DNA of 40,810 bases, from positions 1 to 40,810 of the forward strand of contig CBFIHE010000019.1 of the NCBI GenBank assembly GCA_965662345.1, written 5' to 3'. The DNA is from UBA6049 sp965662345. Its GTDB lineage: Bacteria > Bacteroidota > Bacteroidia > Flavobacteriales_G > Salibacteraceae. Within the stretch, counting starts at the first letter, position 1, and every line of letters begins with the position of its first letter. The notes beneath the pieces were generated by a model. That model worked only from the letters and a program-made list of their open reading frames with translations. It was not told the DNA's origin and did not search any database. A program made the position numbers and the translations under genes. Shown one piece after another: positions 34,662 to 40,810 of the stretch.

Positions 34662-35856
34662 TGTTATTGGTGTTTCTTAGTTCTTCAATCTGTTTCTGAA
34701 GGCTTATCACATGCAGCGTTAACTCTTCGACCTTCTCAAGTAACATTACATTCATTTCACCCAGCTCAATCCCTTCCTCTTCCACAGTTTTTACTGTCGG
34801 TATTCCAGGCAAATGATTGTTGACTTCTATAAATCTCTCTAGCTCAAGCAAAGGCATGAGAAAATAATCATCATGAAAAACGTAATCCGCCCAATTTACT
34901 TGCAAATCAACTTTAACTCTCTCCGTTCGAATACCGTCTTGAACATAAAGTCTATAATCAGCGCTGATAATATCAATATCATTGAAAGCGGTACCTATAC
35001 GCACAGGCATTGAAAACCAAGCATTCCCGTTGTTGTTAGGATCCCAAAACTCTAGTGTATTGGGTGCTGTTGGGTGTGATGTTCCCAATCCTCTAAGTAC
35101 AAATTGCCGTTTATCTGCATTAGGAGAAGCTTGGTCTGTAAAAACCAAGTCAATAGCACTGCCTGTTCCAGTAGCTGTAGCGGGTATTGCCAACTCTTGA
35201 TCTACCGTAAATATGGCTTTGTCATCACTCAAAATGAACCGTACACTTTGGCTTAATGCTTGTTGACCTGCCAGTACGCTTCCCGTGCCATTGGTCATTA
35301 CTTGCAACTCGCCATTTTCTGTACCGAAAATGCTAATTCCCGGGTCCATCCAATTACCAGGTGTCAATTCTCTGGTACCCATGGCTAAATAATGGCCATT
35401 GGAACCGTCTGGCATCATACTTTCATCTAAAGCAGCCTCTCCTTTAAATTCTGTTTTCTCGTGAAACTTGACGAAGTTATTCCCTAACACCATGCGTTGG
35501 CTAAGACTTGCCGCTGAAGTTTGTTTAGACCAAAACGTGAGGTTCGCAGTTTCATCCATCCGCAAATCCCAAAAAAATTGTTGGCCCGCGAGCGGGCTTG
35601 AAGGATTGCCCTCAAAACGAAGAAGTGGCTCAAATTGGAACCCTCCTCCAATCATCTGGCTTCCTTGCGTTTCTTTGATGTGCAAAGAAGCTTGTGGAGC
35701 ATTCTGGCTTATACCAACCCTATTCCCTGTAATACTATTTACCCCATTAGAGTACAATTGTGCTTGGCTAGACAGTGGAATGGTTGCTAAAAAGGAGATA
35801 AAACTTAGAGTAAGAATTAGGCCTAGCGTTTGTGGCTCAAAGCAGGCAGTTTTCAT
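34654..35856 (-). CDS. secreted protein with tail-fibre-chaperone-like C-terminus
   Basis: A 400-residue protein with a signal peptide (about 1-33, ending SSQAQ). The middle part has glycine- and repeat-rich strands. The C-terminus LLELERFIEVNNHLPGIPTV, then GIELGEMNVMLLEKVEELTL and a coiled coil (about 375-398), matches the endosialidase-chaperone-like ends found on many Bacteroidetes secreted proteins and phage tail spikes, where it aids trimer folding. Overlap with the hydrolase suggests joint expression. No T9SS domain is visible at its end. Function unknown. Confidence 0.75.
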   Translation of the reverse strand: MKTACFEPQTLGLILTLSFISFLATIPLSSQAQLYSNGVNSITGNRVGISQNAPQASLHIKETQGSQMIGGGFQFEPLLRFEGNPSSPLAGQQFFWDLRMDETANLTFWSKQTSAASLSQRMVLGNNFVKFHEKTEFKGEAALDESMMPDGSNGHYLAMGTRELTPGNWMDPGISIFGTENGELQVMTNGTGSVLAGQQALSQSVRFILSDDKAIFTVDQELAIPATATGTGSAIDLVFTDQASPNADKRQFVLRGLGTSHPTAPNTLEFWDPNNNGNAWFSMPVRIGTAFNDIDIISADYRLYVQDGIRTERVKVDLQVNWADYVFHDDYFLMPLLELERFIEVNNHLPGIPTVKTVEEEGIELGEMNVMLLEKVEELTLHVISLQKQIEELRNTNNNE

Positions 35857-35956
35857 AGTTAGTTGAGTTAAATGATTAAAGTATTTGAACTAATATAGCG
35901 ATTTATTCTTTAACCCAACACTCATTCTCTTTAACGATTCATACTATTAAACACAA

Positions 35957-37552
35957 CTAGAGGTTAATCATCTTCTCCTTCGGGTATTTCACCTTATAGA
36001 CAAAACGAATTATCTTTGATTCCCCTTGTTTAAGGTCAACATCCCAGTGCATCAACCCTGTTTCAGCTTCTACTCTGGCACCCGCACTTTCTATCAAGGT
36101 CACCTCAATAGCTTCATTGCTTGAAATAGGGTATTGGTCTTCTACGCGTATTTCAACCCCAACGGCTTTGGTATTGCGCACCGTAATTTCAATGCCAATG
36201 GTTTCTATTTTTTTGCCTCCAATGAAGGTCTTTTCTGCAAAGTCTTTAATGCGCTTTCGGTCTGTACGAATATCTTGGTCTACTCCCATGCTCACCAATA
36301 GGGTGTCTTTGGTGGTTTGGGTATTTAAAAATCCTTTTCCCATGTAGGTGCCGTCTACAAACTGTCTCGATTCACCCGGTAATAAATTCTCGCTTTCCCA
36401 TTGGGTGACCCCGGCCACCAAAAAGGCTTGCTTGTCTAGCTTGGGAGCTACGTAATAATTGAGTTTGGCCAGCAGTTGGGTTTCTCTAATCATCACTTTG
36501 TGGTCTTTTCGTGTAGAGGCAATGTTGTAGGGCAATTCAATCTTATATTCTGCATTCAACGTGTTTTGGGTAATGCGGGTAAAATCTGCCGCAGTGGTGC
36601 TCATCACTTCCGCATCGGCAGCTTCTGCCATATCCATGGCTGCAGGTTGGGCGTAAACGGTTTTGCGGTTAGACATGCCTTGTTGGTAGTACGACTGAAC
36701 GAAACGTAAAATCCACGGATGTAACTCGGGCTTTTGATTGTTCCCCCTTGGGTAATTGGTAGAAAGGGTAAGGTTTACATTTTCCCAATCTACACCTGTA
36801 CCTTGGTATACAGATGCATAAGAAGTAACGTCCAACTCAGTACCCTTGCCAGAGGTGCGTAAATCATAAGAAGGGGTCCAACCCGCATCATTCACTTGAT
36901 ACATAAGATTTAACGCTGCCGTTCCCCCGGTTTTGTTGAGCAACTCCAGCACCACCTCTGCCATGGGTCTGTTGCGCTTAGAAACAAACACGTTCAAGGC
37001 GTTTTGCACGTTCTTCCTGCGGTTTTCCAATGCCTTCTTCTCCACACCTACGGTAAATAGTTCTTGCGAAATGCTTGCCAGGCGTTCCCTAAAAAAGGCG
37101 CTCATGGCTTTGAGTTGGTCTGCCGTTAAGGTGGCATCTTCTCCACGCATAGATTTGTTATTGAGAATGAGGTTTTTCTCCTCGGTGAGTCCGAACTCCT
37201 TGGCCGTTAAGGCATGAATGGAAGCATTGAGTTGCTGCAACGTATCTTCTAGCAGTACCATTTCTTTGGATTTGGGGGCAGCGCTTAGATAATCGGTTCG
37301 TTTAGACACAGAAAGTAGGGTGAAGTTGCCTTTACCGCCTACGCGGATGGTGTTTTCATCTACCTGGGGAGACAAGCCCGTAACTACATACGTAGCACTG
37401 CCTTTTTCCAAATTAAAACTCACGTTTCGTGTAATTTGCGCACCCTGCACAAAAACAGTCACCTCCGTTATTTTGCCTCTTTGGGCGGCTGTATTGGCGT
37501 AGATTTGAGGGAATAGGGCCAACGTGGCGATGATGCTTGTAAATGCTTTCAT
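35957..37552 (-). CDS. DUF4139/MuiA-family protein
   Basis: A 531-residue protein with a signal peptide (about 1-23). A DUF4140 domain follows (about 25-115), with ITEVTVFVQGAQITRNVS and TYVVTGLSPQVDENTIRVGG. A coiled-coil linker follows (about 95-195). The DUF4139 domain spans about 205-530, containing NDAGWTPSYDLRTSGKGTE and the C-terminal RFVYKVKYPKEK. Such proteins are sometimes called mucoidy-inhibitor A homologues; their biochemical role is unsettled. It is divergent from surE, with a 276-base gap that holds a REP-like hairpin. Confidence 0.88.
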   Translation of the reverse strand: MKAFTSIIATLALFPQIYANTAAQRGKITEVTVFVQGAQITRNVSFNLEKGSATYVVTGLSPQVDENTIRVGGKGNFTLLSVSKRTDYLSAAPKSKEMVLLEDTLQQLNASIHALTAKEFGLTEEKNLILNNKSMRGEDATLTADQLKAMSAFFRERLASISQELFTVGVEKKALENRRKNVQNALNVFVSKRNRPMAEVVLELLNKTGGTAALNLMYQVNDAGWTPSYDLRTSGKGTELDVTSYASVYQGTGVDWENVNLTLSTNYPRGNNQKPELHPWILRFVQSYYQQGMSNRKTVYAQPAAMDMAEAADAEVMSTTAADFTRITQNTLNAEYKIELPYNIASTRKDHKVMIRETQLLAKLNYYVAPKLDKQAFLVAGVTQWESENLLPGESRQFVDGTYMGKGFLNTQTTKDTLLVSMGVDQDIRTDRKRIKDFAEKTFIGGKKIETIGIEITVRNTKAVGVEIRVEDQYPISSNEAIEVTLIESAGARVEAETGLMHWDVDLKQGESKIIRFVYKVKYPKEKMINL

Positions 37553-37675
37553 ATTTCCGAGTTTGAGAGATGTGAATCAAGTATTGAGCCAAACTTTTAG
37601 TTGGTAGATATTAGCAGTTAGATTTTTAGTTTCTAGTTAGTTTTATCATGACAAAAGTATTGAACTGAAGCTGAG

Positions 37676-37696
37676 ACCCTGAAACAAGTTCGGGGT
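37676..37696. repeat. REP-like hairpin
   Basis: ACCCTGAA (37676-37683) and TTCGGGGT (37689-37696) form an imperfect stem around loop ACAAG, followed by GACGAA. It resembles short dispersed hairpins with a GAAACAAGTTC core seen in many bacterial genomes. Only one copy was noticed in this window, so the repeat status is inferred. Confidence 0.4.
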
Positions 37697-37794
37697 GACG
37701 AACTATGCAAAAACCCATCCGTCTCCTAATCGTGATGAACCCTATTCTCTGTCAAGTTAACACCCTTCTATTATTAATTAAAACCAACAATCGG

Positions 37795-37823
37795 TTTACA
37801 ATCAATCCCCACGTTTACTTTTG
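37795..37823 (+). promoter_or_regulatory. promoter of the surE operon
   Basis: TTTA (37795-37798), a 17-base spacer and the exact -7 element TACTTTTG (37816-37823). The surE ATG begins at 37829, five bases after it, so the transcript would be leaderless or nearly so. Confidence 0.55.
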
Positions 37824-37828
37824 CTCTC

Positions 37829-38608
37829 ATGAATGACGAAAAGCTAATCTTGGTTTGTAACGATGACGGAGTTACCGCTCCCGGAATCAAAGCCTTAACA
37901 GAAGTGGCATCGCAGTTTGGCAAGGTGGTAGTTGTGGCCCCAGATAAACCCCAAAGCGGAATGGGTCACGCCATCACCATAAACTCCACACTACGCATCA
38001 ACGCACATCACAAACCTGGAGATGAAACAGAAATTTACAGTACCAGCGGAACGCCTGTAGACTGCATCAAGCTAGCCGTAAACGAAGTGCTAGAACGCAG
38101 GCCCGACTTAATTGTGAGCGGTATCAACCACGGGTCTAACGCATCGGTGAACGTCATTTACTCGGGCACCATGTCGGCAGCGGTTGAAGGTTGTTTAGAA
38201 GGTATCCCCAGCATCGGCTTTAGCCTATTGGATTTTAGCATAGATGCAGACTTCACTACCTCCAAATTGGTTGCCGAGCGGGTTATTTCTCAAGTGTTGC
38301 AGAATGGCTTAAACAAGGGGGTTTGCTTGAACGTAAACATCCCCAAAGTGGAACCCGATATGTTGTCGGGCATTCAGGTATGCAGACAAGCCAATGCCAA
38401 TTGGGAAGAGGAATTTGACAAACGTACCGACCCTTACGGAAAGAATTATTACTGGCTCACCGGTAAGTTCGTAAACTACGATGACGGCACGGATACTGAT
38501 GTTTACGCCCTGGAAAACAACTTTGCTTCCGTGGTTCCCGTTCAATACGACTTAACCGCTCACCAAGCGCTCAAAGATTTGAAGAACTATGATTTCAATC
38601 CTCAATAA
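37829..38608 (+). CDS. surE: 5'/3'-nucleotidase SurE
   Basis: A 259-residue metal-dependent phosphatase that dephosphorylates nucleoside monophosphates. Metal ligands are visible: Asp12 and Asp13 in CNDDGVTAPG, Ser43 in PQSGMGHAIT, and the asparagine in VSGINHGSNAS. The YSGTMSAAVEGCLEGIPSIG block is also typical. Length is normal. It opens a three-gene operon with a small membrane protein (20-base overlap) and lpxB, and its promoter abuts the start codon. Confidence 0.95.
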   Translation: MNDEKLILVCNDDGVTAPGIKALTEVASQFGKVVVVAPDKPQSGMGHAITINSTLRINAHHKPGDETEIYSTSGTPVDCIKLAVNEVLERRPDLIVSGINHGSNASVNVIYSGTMSAAVEGCLEGIPSIGFSLLDFSIDADFTTSKLVAERVISQVLQNGLNKGVCLNVNIPKVEPDMLSGIQVCRQANANWEEEFDKRTDPYGKNYYWLTGKFVNYDDGTDTDVYALENNFASVVPVQYDLTAHQALKDLKNYDFNPQ

Positions 38609-38882
38609 AGATCGTTTCGTTACGGGTGTGGTCATCGGGTTGGTATTGCCTGCCGTAATCTATGCCATGTTTTACTTGAGCTTAGAGGCTTCTGGTAAAT
38701 ACGTCACAAGCACTATCAGCGAAAAAATGCAGCTATTCCTCATTGCGGTTAACGCCATTGTAATGCGACAATTCATGGTGAAACGTGAGCAAGACAACAT
38801 AGGCAAAGGCATCCTCTTGGTAAGTATGCTGGGCACCGTGGCGCATTTCATTTACTATTACACAACTTGGGTTAGGGTCTAA
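38589..38882 (+). CDS. small membrane protein between surE and lpxB
   Basis: A 97-residue protein with three hydrophobic segments (about 11-31, 48-60 and 74-90). It starts 20 bases inside surE, and its stop overlaps the lpxB ATG by one base (TAATG), so translation is coupled on both sides. No named family was recognised. Its retention between these two genes suggests a real function, perhaps with lipid A synthesis; that is inference. Confidence 0.75.
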   Translation: MISILNKDRFVTGVVIGLVLPAVIYAMFYLSLEASGKYVTSTISEKMQLFLIAVNAIVMRQFMVKREQDNIGKGILLVSMLGTVAHFIYYYTTWVRV

Positions 38883-40009
38883 TGAAGTATTACCTCATTG
38901 CCGGTGAAGCATCCGGAGATTTGCACGCCTCCAATTTGATGCGTGAACTCAAAAAAAGAGACCCGGAGGCCGATTTTCGTTTTTGGGGCGGAGACCTCAT
39001 GCAAGCACAAGGCGGAACATTGGTAAAACACTACCGCGATTTAGCCTTTATGGGCTTTGTAGAAGTGCTAATGAATCTGCGCACCATTATGGGTAACTTA
39101 ATAGCATGCAAAGCCGATGTTGCAGCCTACCAGCCCGATGCACTCATCTTCATTGATTATCCTGGATTTAACCTGCGCATAGCCGATTGGGCCAAGAAAG
39201 AAGGCATTCCCACGCACTATTACATCTCTCCGCAGATTTGGGCATGGAAGCAATCGCGCATTCATCAAATCAAACGGAATGTAGACCACATGTATGTCAT
39301 TCTTCCGTTTGAGAAAGACTTCTATGCCAAGTTTGATTATGAGGTACACTTTGTAGGCCACCCCCTCATAGATGCCATACAACAAGCCGAAGAAGAAAAA
39401 CCCGCTTTTCCTGTTTTTGCAGATAAATACGGATTGGATGCCGAAAAGCCCGTGATTGCCCTACTACCCGGAAGCCGAAAGCAAGAAATTAAAACCATGC
39501 TCCCCATTATGCTTTCTGTGCGTGATGAATATCCCGGTTTTCAGTTTGTGGTGGCTGGGGCACCGTCTCAAGATGATGCGTTTTACCAAGAAGTCATAGG
39601 TAGCTACAAGGGTGTAAGCGTGGTATCCGGAAATACCTATGGATTACTCCGTCAAAGCACCGCTGCGCTGGTAACTTCTGGAACAGCTACGCTGGAAACA
39701 GCATTATTCAATGTGCCTGAAGTTGTTTGCTACAAAGGTTCTTACATTTCTTACCTCATCGCCAGAAACCTCATTAAAGTGAAGTTCATTTCGTTGGTGA
39801 ATTTGATTATGGACCGAGAGTTGGTGCTAGAGTTGATTCAAGGAGAGCTCAACCCAAAAAATCTAAAGCATGAGTTAGACTTGCTGCTGAACGACCCTGT
39901 CAAGCAAGATACTTTGTCAACGGGGTATGAAGAGCTCAAAGAAAAATTGGGCGGTGGAGGAGCATCTGCAAAAACAGCGGAGCTGGTATTGAAAGCACTC
40001 ACTTTATAA
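38882..40009 (+). CDS. lpxB: lipid-A-disaccharide synthase
   Basis: A 375-residue glycosyltransferase (GT19) that joins UDP-2,3-diacylglucosamine and lipid X in lipid A synthesis at the inner membrane. Family motifs: YYLIAGEASGDLHASNLMRE at the N-terminus, FIDYPGFNLRIADWAKK, YISPQIWAWKQSRIHQIKR, and the donor-site region with LLPGSRKQEIKTMLPIM and SGTATLETALF. Length is normal. It ends the surE operon; a REP-like hairpin follows before the convergent gene. Confidence 0.95.
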   Translation: MKYYLIAGEASGDLHASNLMRELKKRDPEADFRFWGGDLMQAQGGTLVKHYRDLAFMGFVEVLMNLRTIMGNLIACKADVAAYQPDALIFIDYPGFNLRIADWAKKEGIPTHYYISPQIWAWKQSRIHQIKRNVDHMYVILPFEKDFYAKFDYEVHFVGHPLIDAIQQAEEEKPAFPVFADKYGLDAEKPVIALLPGSRKQEIKTMLPIMLSVRDEYPGFQFVVAGAPSQDDAFYQEVIGSYKGVSVVSGNTYGLLRQSTAALVTSGTATLETALFNVPEVVCYKGSYISYLIARNLIKVKFISLVNLIMDRELVLELIQGELNPKNLKHELDLLLNDPVKQDTLSTGYEELKEKLGGGGASAKTAELVLKALTL

Positions 40010-40045
40010 ACTATTTAAGTACTGAGGATTTAACCAAACCACCCT

Positions 40046-40102
40046 AGCCGTCCATTCGAGTGGCGCTAGAACAACGTGGACGCGCTGTATCGAGAATAGG
40101 CT
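40046..40102. repeat. REP-like imperfect inverted repeat
   Basis: Outer arms AGCC (40046-40049) and GGCT (40099-40102) bracket CCATTCGAGTGGCGC and GCGCTGTATCGAGAA, which pair imperfectly, with GTCC/GGAC further in. Elements with TCGAGT and TATCGAGA halves occur in intergenic regions of many Bacteroidetes. It lies between convergent lpxB and the gliding-associated gene and may serve as terminator. Confidence 0.4.
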
Positions 40103-40132
40103 TACAGTAATCTTACTACCTGAAAATTCAGC

Positions 40133-40810
40133 CTACCGAATCACATTCACACTCCCGCTAATCTCCTCGCTTTGATACTGTCCTGAGGCATACCAAAGCA
40201 CATACGAGAAAGTACCCGGATTCACCGGTTCACCCTGGTTTTGGAACGTGCCATTCCAAGCTTGTGTGGGGTCTGTAGATTCAAAAACTTGATTACCCCA
40301 GCGGTTGTAAATGGCGATGTAGAAACGGGTAATGTCCGTTCCCTCTATCTTGAATTCATCGTTGAGTCCGTCTCCGTTGGGTGTAAATGCCGTTGGAATG
40401 TACAAGGTAGTTCCGCATGCCCTTACTTCCATTTCATCATAGCCTTCACAGTTGTAAGGTGAGGTTACCGTAACCGAATAAATCCCGTCTTCTTGGATGG
40501 TGATGGAACTGTCCGTCTCACTCGTATTCCAAACATAACTGTGGTTGGGGTAACTGCTCACCGTTAAGGTCATTTGTTCTCCCATGCACAAAATGGTATC
40601 CGGACCCAATTCTGGCTCAGGGTAGGGGGCAATGAGTAAGATGAGCGAGTCTGCTACCGTTCCGCAAATGTTGGTAACGGATACGGTGTATGTTCCCGAG
40701 TTACGAAACTTACGTTCATTGGCGGTATTGCCATCGTTCCAAAGGATGTTTGTGGCGTTGTTGCTTTCAACGCGAGCACTGAGCACGCCTCCTTCACAAA
40801 GGGTATCTCC
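40133..40810 (-). CDS. T9SS type B (gliding motility-associated) C-terminal protein, partial
   Basis: The frame stays open to the window's right edge (reading DTLCEGGVLSARVES from about 40808), so the gene begins outside. It holds PKD-like beta repeats with the pattern GPDTILCMGEQMTLTVSS, followed by VWNTSETDSSITIQEDGIYS. The end is the gliding-motility-associated C-terminal domain (CHU_C): YIPTAFTPNGDGLNDEFKIE, IYNRWGNQVFESTDP, then PGTFSYVLWYA. Such type B domains target cargo to the T9SS. The protein is probably much longer; function unknown. Confidence 0.88.
   Translation of the reverse strand, partial: GDTLCEGGVLSARVESNNATNILWNDGNTANERKFRNSGTYTVSVTNICGTVADSLILLIAPYPEPELGPDTILCMGEQMTLTVSSYPNHSYVWNTSETDSSITIQEDGIYSVTVTSPYNCEGYDEMEVRACGTTLYIPTAFTPNGDGLNDEFKIEGTDITRFYIAIYNRWGNQVFESTDPTQAWNGTFQNQGEPVNPGTFSYVLWYASGQYQSEEISGSVNVIR

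Noticed and set aside
1..40810. CRISPR array, rRNA, transposase or prophage
   Set aside because: I saw no regularly spaced repeats, no rRNA sequence and no transposase or phage structural genes. The fibre-like C-terminus at 34654 is a domain common in secreted bacterial proteins.

Overview
The window looks like a chromosome segment from a T9SS-bearing member of the Bacteroidetes, most likely order Flavobacteriales (the family cannot be fixed from sequence alone). Four things point there. Several surface proteins end in type IX secretion (T9SS) sorting domains, type A and one type B/gliding-associated. Promoters carry the Bacteroidetes -7 element TAnnTTTG. Lipoprotein and OMP families are of Bacteroidetes type, with an LpxB/LptC/MsbA-type envelope gene set. 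The DNA is moderately AT-rich. No phage, transposase, CRISPR array or rRNA was seen.

Layout. 1-308: start of a PpiD/SurA-type periplasmic isomerase, cut by the window edge. 374-5816 (minus): a CNNM/CBS transporter-like protein, then a five-gene run read coaX, outer-membrane barrel, TPR protein, lptC, small membrane protein. 5911-7042 (plus): tRNA-Phe with its own promoter and terminator, then trpS. 7039-14143 (minus): META-domain lipoprotein, small lipoprotein, two related membrane proteins (one apparently a stub) and two secreted amidohydrolases. 14247-16628 (minus): large T9SS cargo protein. 16784-18868 (plus): four-helix membrane protein overlapping hflX, a possible small RNA/terminator, and a small membrane protein. 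18865-22174 (minus): T9SS protein with SprB-type repeats and an MsbA-like ABC exporter. 22253-23804 (plus): rbfA and a LolC/LolE-type permease. 23817-25793 (minus): a RES/Xre toxin-antitoxin pair behind a dus gene. 25827-29936 (plus): CPBP protease and a giant AsmA-like protein.

29949-37552 (minus) is the most variable part: a PIN-domain toxin-antitoxin pair, a lipoprotein gene broken by one in-frame stop, two unknown envelope proteins, a T9SS-exported alpha/beta hydrolase overlapping a tail-fibre-chaperone-like protein, and a DUF4139 protein. 37829-40009 (plus) is the surE / small membrane protein / lpxB operon. The right edge holds the C-terminus of a gliding-associated (T9SS type B) protein. 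No gene-free stretch exceeds 300 bases; the longest, 37553-37828, holds a REP-like hairpin and the surE promoter.

The common theme is envelope biogenesis: LPS (lpxB, lptC, MsbA-like), lipoproteins (LolE-like), outer-membrane maintenance (AsmA, PpiD, barrel/TPR proteins) and T9SS cargo, mixed with housekeeping translation genes (trpS, tRNA-Phe, rbfA, hflX, dus). I found no clearly unprecedented multi-gene system. The best leads are the operator architecture of the two toxin-antitoxin loci, apparently leaderless promoters at coaX and surE, the membrane-protein pair with a GldL-like motif, an intergenic small-RNA candidate, and the hydrolase/tail-fibre-like gene pair.
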